Source of the DNA: Caulobacter segnis
GTDB lineage: Bacteria > Pseudomonadota > Alphaproteobacteria > Caulobacterales > Caulobacteraceae
NCBI RefSeq assembly: GCF_029543125.1
Contig: NZ_JARQWW010000008.1
Coordinates: forward strand, 1 to 64,000
Direction of reading: 5' to 3'
DNA: 64,000 bases
Made by a program: the position numbers and the translations under genes. Within the stretch, counting starts at the first letter, position 1, and each line of letters opens with the position of its first letter. The notes beneath the pieces were generated by a model. It did not search any database. It worked only from the letters and a program-made list of their open reading frames with translations, and was not told where the DNA came from. This document shows, one piece after another, positions 8,618 to 17,380 of this stretch.

Positions 8618-9790
8618 CTAGTCTTCGGAGGCGGCGCTGGTGTTGATGGCGGCCTCGGCCACCTTCTCAACCGTAGGGGCAGCTGCCTTCGCCGGCTTTT
8701 CGGCGACGGGCGCGGGCGCCTTGGCCGCGATCGGCAGGGTCTTTGCCGCCGCCGGCACGACCTTCACACCTTCCACGGCGGGGCCGGCGGTCAGGACCGC
8801 GGCTTCAGCGTGATCGTTGGCGAGAGCGGAGCCCGCCATGTAGAGCCCGCCCTGCGGCAGGTTCGAAACCGCCGGCGCGGGCGCCAGGCTGGCCAGAACG
8901 GTCGGGGCGACATCCGTGGCCTTGGCCAGGGTCACCTGCGGGCGATCCATATAGGTGGCGGGACGCGCGCGGCCGTTGAACTTGTAGAAGACGTGCAGGC
9001 CGACCTGAGCGACGCGCATCATGCGCGGGCCCCAGTTCGGCGCCACCGCCGTGGTGTGGAAGTGCGTGGCCGAGCCGACTTCAGCCATCACAGCGCCGGA
9101 CAGGGCGCGGGCGGCGATCTTCTCGGCGCGGTTCCAGGCTCCGCCCTCGCGGCCGCGACGCATGGAGCCGTCGCAGGCGAAGCTGAACTGGCATCCGCCG
9201 CGTGCGCTGGCGCGCTGGAAGACGACGCCGCAGACCGTTTTGGGGAAAGCCGAATGGCGCACGCGGTTCAGGACCACCTGGGCCACCGCCTGCTGGCCGC
9301 GCGGGCCTTCGCCGCGCGCTTCGTAATAGACAGCCTGAGACAGGCATTCCAGCTCGCGGGCCTGATCCAGCGCACCGGCCAGACGGAACGGCTCGGCGGC
9401 GGGATTGAAGCCCCCGCCGATACTGGCGCGGAGCACGAAGTTGCGGTCGAGGTTGGAACCCGCGGCCTGAGCCTTGCGCTCTAGACGCGCGGCCAGAATG
9501 GAAGACTGCCGGTCCCGCGCGGCGTCGCCGGCGACGGTGAACGGATCATGGCGGCGGGCGACGGATTGAGCGCCGGCGTCCATCCGCAGAACGGCCTCCT
9601 TGAGGGCCGTTTCGGAGAACCCTTCGGCCGCGGCTGCGGCCAGGCGGGTGGAGCGTGCATGCTGCGTGGCGGTCTGGGCCATGCCCCCCGCCAGGTAGGC
9701 GCCGCCGAGGATCAGGCCAACGGCCGTTCCAATCAACGCAGCGCCAAACAGCGCACGCGCGTCCGCGCGTGTCTGGGTCTTAAGAGACAA
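8618..9790 (-). CDS. Cell wall hydrolase, SleB family
   Basis: A 390-residue envelope protein. Residues about 12-36 form an N-terminal membrane anchor, and residues about 147-255 form the Hydrolase_2 (SleB) domain with CLSQAVYYEARGEG, whose Glu157 matches the catalytic Glu of SleB transglycosylases, followed by VAQVVLNRVRHSAFPKTVCGVVFQ and a Cys-containing CQFSFACDG. The C-terminal 100 residues are Ala/Pro/Lys-rich and probably disordered. It likely cleaves peptidoglycan in the periplasm during growth or division. Start is placed at the first ATG; the anchor follows it directly. Confidence 0.87.
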   Translation of the reverse strand: MSLKTQTRADARALFGAALIGTAVGLILGGAYLAGGMAQTATQHARSTRLAAAAAEGFSETALKEAVLRMDAGAQSVARRHDPFTVAGDAARDRQSSILAARLERKAQAAGSNLDRNFVLRASIGGGFNPAAEPFRLAGALDQARELECLSQAVYYEARGEGPRGQQAVAQVVLNRVRHSAFPKTVCGVVFQRASARGGCQFSFACDGSMRRGREGGAWNRAEKIAARALSGAVMAEVGSATHFHTTAVAPNWGPRMMRVAQVGLHVFYKFNGRARPATYMDRPQVTLAKATDVAPTVLASLAPAPAVSNLPQGGLYMAGSALANDHAEAAVLTAGPAVEGVKVVPAAAKTLPIAAKAPAPVAEKPAKAAAPTVEKVAEAAINTSAASED

Positions 9791-10073
9791 AAGATCGTGT
9801 CCTATGCGGCAAGGGCAGGATGCGCCCTCTGTCGTACGCCGCGTCAGAGCCGTTAACCTTTGTAACGCTTAGCCCTGACGAGGCGGAGCGGGCCGGTTCA
9901 CGTCAGCCCAGCTCCAAGTCGTGAAATCGTCTTATGGCGAAATCCGCCCGGATTCGCAAGCACGCTCCGCTGGCGGGACCATGAGTCGCTTCGCCGGCGA
10001 CTGCAAGATGCCCTGTTAAGCGTTGCTGCAAAAAAGATTTTTCCCGGACGCGGGGAACCGGAAAATCGACTTT
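9791..10073. other. Intergenic region between sleB-like gene and lipoprotein gene
   Basis: No convincing gene is seen in this divergent gap. GTTAAC near 9852 and a nearby TTAC form an AT-rich island that may be the promoter of the SleB-like gene. The right end, from 10074, holds the stress-type promoter of the lipoprotein gene. Confidence 0.5.
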
Positions 10074-10098
10074 GGAACCCCTTTCAAGCGTCGCCGTT
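10074..10098 (+). promoter_or_regulatory. EcfG/SigT-type general stress promoter
   Basis: GGAAC at 10074-10078 and CGTT at 10095-10098 are separated by exactly 16 bases, a full match to the alphaproteobacterial general-stress consensus. The gene start lies 32 bases downstream. Confidence 0.75.
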
Positions 10099-10129
10099 GA
10101 TACGCCGACACAGCTTCTGGAGGGTTCAA

Positions 10130-10315
10130 ATGGTTAAGCTCGCAGCGGTTCTTGCCGCTTCCGCCGCAACCTTCGCGCTGGCCGCCTGCGGCCATAACGT
10201 CGAACAACGCGCTGCAACGGGGGCTGCCACCGGCGCCGTCGTGGCCGGCCCCGTCGGCGCCGTCGCCGGCGCGGCCGTGGGCACGGTGGTCAGCAAGGGC
10301 GTCGACAAGGAATAG
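10130..10315 (+). CDS. Small glycine-zipper lipoprotein (61 aa)
   Basis: A 61-residue lipoprotein. The signal peptide ends in a lipobox, FALAAC, so the mature protein begins at Cys about 19 and is lipid-anchored. The rest is a glycine-zipper segment (ATGAATGAVVAGPVGAVAGAAVG) of the kind found in SlyB-like and osmotically induced lipoproteins. The ATG at 10130 follows GGAGGG and fits the signal peptide; the longer frame does not. The full-consensus stress promoter upstream suggests induction by the general stress response. Confidence 0.82.
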   Translation: MVKLAAVLAASAATFALAACGHNVEQRAATGAATGAVVAGPVGAVAGAAVGTVVSKGVDKE

Positions 10316-10324
10316 CTCCGAGAA

Positions 10325-10356
10325 AACGGGGCGGCGAGTTCACGACGCCGCCCCGT
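10325..10356. terminator. Bidirectional terminator
   Basis: AACGGGGCGGCG (10325-10336) pairs with CGCCGCCCCGTT (10345-10356) around a short loop. It lies between the ends of the lipoprotein gene and the convergent HAAS-domain gene, so it can serve both. Confidence 0.75.
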
Positions 10357-10359
10357 TCC

Positions 10360-11385
10360 TCAGCTTCTCGCCAACCGCCAGATCTCGCGGCCGGCACTGA
10401 CCATGGCGATGACCGCCGTGACCGCCAGGGCGATATCGACGCCTACATAGATGCTGGCCATCAAACCGGTCCGCGACGCCGCGTCCACGTGACCGGCGAC
10501 ATCCACGTGGAATAGCGGCCGCGCGTTCCAGAGCACCCAGACCACGGCCAGGATCATCAGATGGCTCGCCAGAGCCAGGCCCGCGCGCACCCGCACCGCC
10601 GCCGCCAACAATAGGTCGGCCAAGCATACGGCGATCTGCACAACCAGCAGCCCCGCGATCGGCCAATGCATGGACGCCCAGATCGGCGACGGAATCAGGC
10701 TCACCCCCTTCCCGAGCTCGCCGAACGGAAGGGGTGTGAAACCCAACCACCAGGCCAACACCCACAGGGTCACCACAAGCTCGAACACGCTTTCGAACCG
10801 CGACTTGGCGCGCACCTTTGGAGCACCCGCCGGGGCCGAGCCGATGGAACCCAAGCTGTTCAGGATCGGCAGTCCCGGCAGAGGCGGAAGCTCGGGCGCC
10901 ACGGGCGGCAGCCGCGAAGGCTTCCAGTTGTCCAAGAAGTTCAGCTTCACCACCCCGCGCTCCACGAGCCAGCCGGCGATGGTCAACAAGCCCACCACGG
11001 TGATCGTGAGGCTGACATAATTGTGGACGCCCTGAATGATCACCCGGCTCTGGTTCGGTTGATTGAACAGCGCGATCACGGTGAGGATCACCGTCACCAG
11101 CGCCCCGATGGCCAGCGAGACCTTCAGCGCCTGCATATAGAGCGGATAGACGGCGGGCCCGATCAGAGGCCCTTGCGAGCCGTAGCGGCCAGCGACCACC
11201 AGCGGGTGGCCGTTGGCCTGGATGATCGCCTCTTGCTCGGCGTTGGTGAGCGGGCGGCCCAGTTCGGCCTCCTTTTCCTCGATGCGGTTCAGCAGCAGAT
11301 CGCGGAGCTCCGCGGTGATGTCGTCGCGCTGGGCGCTGGGCAGGAGGGCGGCCACCGCCCCAAGGTAACGCTCGAGCAGGTCCAT
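10360..11385 (-). CDS. HAAS-domain (permease prefix) membrane protein
   Basis: A 341-residue protein. Residues about 1-70 form a HAAS / permease-prefix type domain (LLERYLGAVAALLPSAQRDD, then ITAELRDLL and ANGHPLVVAGRYG), followed by about six hydrophobic segments. Such proteins are almost always encoded with PadR regulators, as here, and are thought to be membrane sensors or transport partners. The ATG at 11385 is preferred over the longer frame because it begins the domain and follows AGGGGG. The gene begins 14 bases after the PadR gene. Confidence 0.75.
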   Translation of the reverse strand: MDLLERYLGAVAALLPSAQRDDITAELRDLLLNRIEEKEAELGRPLTNAEQEAIIQANGHPLVVAGRYGSQGPLIGPAVYPLYMQALKVSLAIGALVTVILTVIALFNQPNQSRVIIQGVHNYVSLTITVVGLLTIAGWLVERGVVKLNFLDNWKPSRLPPVAPELPPLPGLPILNSLGSIGSAPAGAPKVRAKSRFESVFELVVTLWVLAWWLGFTPLPFGELGKGVSLIPSPIWASMHWPIAGLLVVQIAVCLADLLLAAAVRVRAGLALASHLMILAVVWVLWNARPLFHVDVAGHVDAASRTGLMASIYVGVDIALAVTAVIAMVSAGREIWRLARS

Positions 11386-11399
11386 CTTGGTCCCCCTTC

Positions 11400-11729
11400 C
11401 TAGAGCAGCTTGTCGAGAGATGAGTTCATGGCCCGCCATTCGACGGCCAGGCGGGCCAGCACGCCGACGCCCTCGGGCGACAGGCGATAGAAACGCTTCT
11501 TGCGCTTGTCCTCCTCGCGCCACTCGCTGGTCAGCAGGCCCTGGCCCTCCAGGCGGCGGAGCATGGGATAGAGCGCCCCTTCGTCGATATCGACGCCCAC
11601 GTCGGATAGCGCCCGACGCAGGGTGTAGCCGTACCGTTCCTCCTGGAGCTGGGCGAGAACGGCCAGGATCAGGCTCCCCCGACGCAGCTCCTGGCGGAGG
11701 GTTTCAAAGATATCCGTCTCGTTCGGCAT
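11400..11729 (-). CDS. PadR family transcriptional regulator
   Basis: A 109-residue winged-helix repressor: LILAVLAQLQEERYGYTLRRAL, then DEGALYPMLRRLEGQGLL as the recognition and wing region, and SEWREEDKRKKRFYRLSPEG. This is a compact PadR-s1 type without a long C-terminal dimer helix. It is the first gene of an operon with the HAAS membrane protein and probably represses it. The upstream region holds several GTGTG/CACAC repeats that may be its operators. Confidence 0.88.
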   Translation of the reverse strand: MPNETDIFETLRQELRRGSLILAVLAQLQEERYGYTLRRALSDVGVDIDEGALYPMLRRLEGQGLLTSEWREEDKRKKRFYRLSPEGVGVLARLAVEWRAMNSSLDKLL

Positions 11730-11743
11730 AAGGTGTGCGCCAA

Positions 11744-11795
11744 ATGGTGTGCATCACATGGTGTGTGACACACACTGTATGTCACACAGTATATT
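11744..11795. promoter_or_regulatory. Operator cluster of GTGTG/CACAC repeats (probable PadR sites)
   Basis: Immediately upstream of the PadR gene lies GTGTGTG-A-CACACAC at 11761-11775, a perfect odd palindrome. ACTGT at 11774-11778 pairs with ACAGT at 11786-11790. Two ATGGTGTG units occur just before, near 11744 and 11759. PadR proteins bind ATGT-N8-ACAT-like sites; this dyad cluster is a fair candidate for autoregulation. Assignment is inference. Confidence 0.55.
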
Positions 11796-11850
11796 CATCT
11801 ACAAGCCCCCTCCCCAACCCCGCCGCACTTACCCACATTTCAAATAACAG

Positions 11851-11871
11851 CGTCATCTTGACGTTGTGCAT
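11851..11871 (+). promoter_or_regulatory. Probable MarR operator upstream of marR-like gene
   Basis: CGTCA-TCT-TGACG at 11851-11863 is a perfect dyad, followed at once by TTGTGCAT (11864-11871). The same octamer TTGTGCAT occurs at 12363-12370 upstream of the SDR gene, so the MarR-like protein may bind both. Confidence 0.45.
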
Positions 11872-11892
11872 GCGCACGGCCATGTGGGGGCC

Positions 11893-12318
11893 ATGGTCAA
11901 GCCTCAGCGCCTCAACACCTGCAACGCCTTCGCCCTTCGCCAGGCCACGCGCTATGTCTCGCAGCTGTACGAGAAGCATCTGGCGCCCGTGGGTCTGACC
12001 GGGCCGCAGTTCAGCCTGCTGGCGCAGTTGGAGGGCGACGGCCTGACCATGGCCGAGCTGGCCCGCCTGCTCGTCACCGACCGCACCACCCTGGTCCGGA
12101 CGCTTCAGCCGCTGCAGCGGGACGGTTTGGTGGTCGCCACGCCCAAGGGCAAGGGCTCGCGCCAGCTGATCCTGGCCCTGACCGCCGAAGGCCGCGAACG
12201 GCTGAAAGCCGCCCTGCCCCTGTGGCGCGAGGCGCAGGACGAATTCGAGGGACGTGTGGGCCTGACTGAGGCGGAAAACCTGCGCCGCCAGCTTCTGAAG
12301 CTGACCCAGCACATCTGA
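11893..12318 (+). CDS. MarR family transcriptional regulator
   Basis: A 141-residue winged-helix regulator with the MarR pattern: LGLTGPQFSLLAQLE-type segment, LTMAELARLLVTDRTTLVRTLQPLQRDGLV as the HTH, and a wing with GKGSRQLILALTAEGRE. The start is ambiguous: GTG at 11866 gives nine more residues, ATG at 11893 is preferred for fit to the family. The SDR oxidoreductase gene follows after 84 bases and shares a TTGTGCAT site, suggesting it is the target. The ligand is unknown. Confidence 0.87.
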   Translation: MVKPQRLNTCNAFALRQATRYVSQLYEKHLAPVGLTGPQFSLLAQLEGDGLTMAELARLLVTDRTTLVRTLQPLQRDGLVVATPKGKGSRQLILALTAEGRERLKAALPLWREAQDEFEGRVGLTEAENLRRQLLKLTQHI

Positions 12319-12362
12319 CGTCGCTTCCTTACAAGCCGCCGCGGTCGTCCTTGCGCATCATA

Positions 12363-12376
12363 TTGTGCATATACAC
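12363..12376 (+). promoter_or_regulatory. TTGTGCAT site upstream of SDR gene
   Basis: TTGTGCATATACA lies 27 bases before the SDR ATG and shares its first eight bases with a site upstream of the MarR-like gene. It is a candidate operator. Confidence 0.35.
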
Positions 12377-12402
12377 TTACAGAGCTCCACTGGAGAGACA
12401 CA

Positions 12403-13125
12403 ATGCAGATCCAAGGCTCCATCGCCCTCGTCACCGGCGCCAACCGCGGGATCGGCCGCGCCTATGTTGAGGGCCTGCTCGCCCGAGGCGCGGCCAAGGT
12501 CTACGCGGCCGCCCGCGACGTCGCCTCGCTGAACTTCGACGACGCGCGCGTCGTCCCCCTGGCCCTCGACGTAGCCAACCCGGCCCAGGTGGCCGCCGCC
12601 GCCAAGGCCGCCCCGGACGTCACCCTGCTGATAAACAACGCCGGGGTGATCTTCGGCGGCGAGCTGCTGCGCGACGACGTGGTCGACGCCGCGCGTAAGG
12701 AGGTGGAGGTCAACTATCTGGCGCCCCTCGCCCTGACCCAGGCCTTCGCCCCCGCTCTCAGGGCGTCGAAGGGCGGGCTGGTGAACGTCCTGTCCATGCT
12801 GTCCAAGGTCGCGGCGCGCGGGGCTGTCACCTACTCCGCCTCCAAGGCCGCCGGCTTGCTGCTGAACACCGCCCTGCGCGCCGAGCTGGCGCCGCACGGG
12901 GTCACCGTGGTCGCCGTCCTGCCGGTGCAGGTGGAGACCGACATGGGCAAGGGCCTGCCCGAACCGCGCCTGACGCCGCAGGAAGTGGTGTCCGAGACCC
13001 TAGACGCCCTGGAGAACGGGACGGACGAGGTCTATCCGGGCGTCCTGACCAAGAACGCCCTGGCGGGGTTCACGGCGGACCCGAAGGAATTCCAGGCGAT
13101 GATGCTGGGCGGCGGGGCGCACTAA
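12403..13125 (+). CDS. SDR family oxidoreductase
   Basis: A 240-residue classical short-chain dehydrogenase/reductase: TGANRGIG at residues 12-19 binds the dinucleotide, NNAG follows in the middle, then the active-site Ser and YSASK with the catalytic Tyr and Lys. An Ala-Ala-Arg in place of an acidic residue after strand 2 suggests NADP preference, by analogy. Substrate is unknown. The MarR gene upstream is the likely regulator. A GAGAGA-type ribosome binding site precedes the ATG. Confidence 0.88.
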   Translation: MQIQGSIALVTGANRGIGRAYVEGLLARGAAKVYAAARDVASLNFDDARVVPLALDVANPAQVAAAAKAAPDVTLLINNAGVIFGGELLRDDVVDAARKEVEVNYLAPLALTQAFAPALRASKGGLVNVLSMLSKVAARGAVTYSASKAAGLLLNTALRAELAPHGVTVVAVLPVQVETDMGKGLPEPRLTPQEVVSETLDALENGTDEVYPGVLTKNALAGFTADPKEFQAMMLGGGAH

Positions 13126-13126
13126 G

Positions 13127-13246
13127 CCCCCTTCTCCCCTGATGGGAGAAGGGTCGGGGATGAGGGTGATGCGGCTTCGGACGATGTCGCGGCTGAGATT
13201 CAACAGCCACCCTCACCCCTGCCCCTCTCCCATTGAGGGAGAGGGG
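13127..13246. repeat. GC-rich intergenic repeat, type C copy 1
   Basis: Two facing arms are seen. One reads CCTTCTCCC-loop-GGGAGAAGG then TCGGGGATGAGGGTG, and the other CACCCTCACCCCTGCCCCTCTCCC then a hairpin with GGGAGAGG. The pair makes a large inverted repeat. A similar pair lies at 15731-15845. This is a mobile-looking, REP-like element confined to gaps. Confidence 0.72.
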
Positions 13247-13336
13247 TTATCGTTGCTGACACCTCCCGCCAGCTGCTGACACTCTCCGTCAGCAGCCACG
13301 CTGGCGTTCGGCGGGTGGAGAACCTACCTTCTCGCC

Positions 13337-15490
<2,154 letters not shown>

Positions 15491-15680
15491 TCCTTGTCTG
15501 TTGGGTTGGCGCCAGAGTGCGGACGTCTTCCGGGACGCCCGCCTGACGCGCCAACGCCAGGCGGACTGTCGGCGCACGCCGAAGAGCGAATTCGACGACA
15601 TTTCGCGGTGAATTCGACGGCTGGAAGAGAGATTGGGGAGACTGGGGAGAGACTGGAGATACTTCTCCGCCTCCCACGAC
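15491..15680. other. Intergenic region after uvrB with short direct repeats
   Basis: No gene is seen. GAATTCGACG occurs twice, at 15588-15597 and 15610-15619, a 22-base step, and a run of GGGGAGACT-like units follows near 15634-15656. The CGCCAGGCGG region near 15550 can pair with CGCCTGACGCG-like sequence, perhaps as the uvrB terminator. Confidence 0.4.
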
Positions 15681-15727
15681 CTTCGTCATGCTGAGCGGGA
15701 GCGCAGCAACCAGTCGAAGCACGCACC
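15681..15727. repeat. Intergenic repeat, type A copy 1
   Basis: CTTCGTCATGCTGAG, a variable centre of about 15 bases, then TCGAAGCACGCA. The same flanks recur at 54890-54930 near proC. This matches a REP/BIME-like element common in high-GC proteobacteria. Confidence 0.7.
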
Positions 15728-15730
15728 AAG

Positions 15731-15845
15731 CCCCCTTCCCCCTTGGATGGGGGAAGGGCCGGGGATGGAGGTGGCGCCGCGGGCCGCACGCTCACCGGAA
15801 GCGCCGCATCACCCCCACCCAACCCTCCCCCATCAAGGGGGAGGG
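15731..15845. repeat. GC-rich intergenic repeat, type C copy 2
   Basis: [22 protein letters not shown] then CCGGGGATGGAGGTGG, with a facing arm CACCCCCACCCAACCCTCCCCC and GGGGGAGG. It has the same architecture as the copy at 13127-13246, with diverged stems that keep pairing. Confidence 0.7.
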
Positions 15846-15880
15846 CTTGAGGTTCCGGCCCGCGCCTTCAAACTGCCTGG

Positions 15881-16330
15881 ATGCGCCTCGCTCTCGCCCT
15901 GACCGCTCTGGCCCTCGCCGACCCGGCCCAGGCGGGAACCATCCGCCCGGGCCTGTGGCGGCTCACCTATGAAGCGCTCTACCACCCGGCGTTCCCGGAG
16001 AACGTCGCCACCCGCACCGTGACGCTCGTCTGCGTCGGCGACAGCACGGGGCTCGATCCGTCGCTGCTGAAGCCCGCGCTCCCGCATCGCCCGACGGCGT
16101 ACTTATGGGCGTCCCTCGAAGGCGACCCTGCCCGCGCCTACAGCATTTCTAGTGGCGGCGCCGGCCACGGCGACCCAGGCTTCGTTGCCCGCGCCAAACG
16201 CCTCGGCGACTGCCGCAAGGGCTGGGTCCCGAGCGCGCGGCGGGTCGAGGAGAGCAAGATCTTCCCGCCGCCGACGGCGGAAGAGATCGAGGCAATGAAG
16301 GAACGGGCGCGGGCGAAGGCGCGGCGGTGA
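15881..16330 (+). CDS. Putative secreted protein, DUF3617-like
   Basis: A 149-residue protein with a signal peptide (ALALTALALADPAQAGT, cut near residue 19) and a mature start IRPGLWRLTYEAL, which resembles the PGxW start of DUF3617 proteins. Two Cys residues, in VCVGD and DCRKG, may pair. The C-terminal end is charged. No ribosome binding site is visible and the gene sits right after repeat elements, so it may be decayed. A clearer DUF3617 protein is found at 29436-29906. Confidence 0.5.
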   Translation: MRLALALTALALADPAQAGTIRPGLWRLTYEALYHPAFPENVATRTVTLVCVGDSTGLDPSLLKPALPHRPTAYLWASLEGDPARAYSISSGGAGHGDPGFVARAKRLGDCRKGWVPSARRVEESKIFPPPTAEEIEAMKERARAKARR

Positions 16331-16346
16331 GGCGCTAGCCGCCCGG

Positions 16347-16482
16347 GATCAGGTCGCCAGCTTCTGGCTGTGCGACGTCAAGGATTTGGACGAAGCCGTC
16401 GCTTGGGTGAAGCGTTCCCCGAACCCCATGCCCGCCCAGCGAGATCGAAACCCGGCCGGTCTATGAGGCGGACCTTGCCTGA
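16347..16482 (+). pseudogene. Broken YCII-domain protein gene (N-truncated and frameshifted)
   Basis: From 16347 the frame reads SFWLCDVKDLDEAVAWVKRS and then PNPMP, the C-terminal hallmark of YCII-related (DGPF/YciI-like) proteins. After NPMP the expected PSEIE...RPVYEAD ending appears, but in another frame (PSEIETRPVYEADLA then TGA at 16480-16482). Where a Gly codon should be, only one G is left, so two bases were lost or one gained near 16431. No start codon or N-terminal half is present. The remnant is therefore a pseudogene. Not seen as an ordinary open frame. Confidence 0.78.
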
Positions 16483-16525
16483 CGATCCCATTCCTCTCGG
16501 GAGCAATGGCGGGGGCCGCGCGCAG

Positions 16526-16693
16526 ATGAAGTTCGTGTTGTTCGGCCTCGGCTGGGCCTGGGCCGCGTGGGTGACGGTCACGCTGTATGGCTGCGCGGCG
16601 CGCATCCTTGAGGTGCGGGAGATGCGGAGGCGCGCGACGCGGCCTGCGGGCGGGCGCGAGGACGCGGCGGCGCGGGTGCGGCCCGTGCGCTAG
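16526..16693 (+). CDS. Small single-pass membrane protein, copy 1 (55 aa)
   Basis: A 55-residue protein with one transmembrane helix: MKFVLFGLGWAWAAWVTVTL then YGCAAR and a strongly basic tail. It aligns with the protein at 16846-16983 over the first 25 residues: both have LF-x-L-x-WAW-x-AWV-x-V-x-LYGCA-x-R. The two are tandem paralogues about 150 bases apart. The ribosome binding site is weak. I do not recognise the family. The conserved pattern across two copies supports a real coding role. Confidence 0.6.
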   Translation: MKFVLFGLGWAWAAWVTVTLYGCAARILEVREMRRRATRPAGGREDAAARVRPVR

Positions 16694-16736
16694 GCGGTGT
16701 AGGCGGCGCCTGTTCCGGACGCACCACGCAAACCAC

Positions 16737-16766
16737 TTATGCGCGAAATCTTTATGCGCGAAATCT
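16737..16766. repeat. Perfect 15-bp tandem repeat
   Basis: TTATGCGCGAAATCT occurs twice end to end, at 16737-16751 and 16752-16766, in the gap between the two small membrane protein genes. It may be two adjacent protein-binding sites or a slipped duplication. Confidence 0.85.
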
Positions 16767-16845
16767 GTGCAAGCTTCGCTATGCGGTCGCCTAAATTTTA
16801 CATAACATCGGTCCCATCCTGAATTCAGCTGGGGGGCTGAGCGTC

Positions 16846-16983
16846 ATGGAGATCGCGTTGTTCGTGCTCACCTGGGCGTGGATGGCCTGGGTTTCAGTGG
16901 TGCTCTACGGGTGCGCGTCGCGGATGCATCAGGTGCTTGAGCTGCTCAAGCGGCTGAACCTCATGCCGCCGCCGGCGGCCTGA
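16846..16983 (+). CDS. Small single-pass membrane protein, copy 2 (45 aa)
   Basis: A 45-residue protein, too short for a usual gene cut-off: MEIALFVLTWAWMAWVSVVL then YGCASR, and a short amphipathic tail ending MPPPAA. It shares the WAW-x-AWV-x-V-x-LYGCA-x-R signature with copy 1 at 16526, while the tails differ. One helix, likely inner membrane, with a Cys near the membrane edge. The start ATG at 16846 follows a G-rich stretch. No family is known to me. Confidence 0.62.
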   Translation: MEIALFVLTWAWMAWVSVVLYGCASRMHQVLELLKRLNLMPPPAA

Positions 16984-16993
16984 TCGCCGCCCT

Positions 16994-17323
16994 TTACCGG
17001 CCCTCGGCGTCCACGACGATGACCACGGGCTTGCCGCGTGACAGCGGATCCCACCCCGCCGCGATGGCCGAGGTGATGGCGGTCGTCACCAGCCGCACGG
17101 GGATCGACTCCGCCTTCAGCACCGGCGCGCCCAGGCGCGGGCGCGGCCCCGGCGGGAACTCCAGCACCACCTCGCGCTGTCCCTCGGCGTCGCGCGCAGC
17201 CAGGGCCATGCCGGCCATGGCGTTGTCGTCCCGCGACCAGACAGGCGGGCGCTGCAACCGCCACACATAGGTGCGGCCGTCGATTTGGACCTGGAGCTCG
17301 GGAACTTGCTTGGTGCGCGCCAT
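16994..17323 (-). CDS. Conserved-looking hypothetical protein (109 aa)
   Basis: A 109-residue soluble protein with a beta-rich look: VPELQVQIDGRTYVWRLQRPP, then WSRDDNAMAGMALAAR and REVVLEFPPGPRPRLGAP, and the end WDPLSRGKPVVIVVDAEGR. I do not recognise a domain. The ATG at 17323 is chosen in preference to one 30 bases further out because it begins the compact protein. It lies 57 bases downstream of the histidine kinase gene on the same strand and may be cotranscribed. Confidence 0.65.
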   Translation of the reverse strand: MARTKQVPELQVQIDGRTYVWRLQRPPVWSRDDNAMAGMALAARDAEGQREVVLEFPPGPRPRLGAPVLKAESIPVRLVTTAITSAIAAGWDPLSRGKPVVIVVDAEGR

Positions 17324-17380
17324 GGGTCTGGTTAGCGCGCCTGAGACCCGCAAGCCACCCCGGCGCGGGCGGAACGTGGC

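Noticed and set aside
9840..9900. CtrA box upstream of the SleB-like gene
   Set aside because: TTAC/TTAA half sites are present but spacing and sequence do not fit TTAA-N7-TTAA.
13247..13336. SOS box upstream of uvrB
   Set aside because: Alphaproteobacterial LexA sites are GTTC-N7-GTTC; only GTTC-N10-GAAC near 13304-13321 was found, which does not fit.
15491..15880. CRISPR-like repeats
   Set aside because: Repeats are few, unequal and palindromic REP-like; no spacers of constant length and no cas genes.
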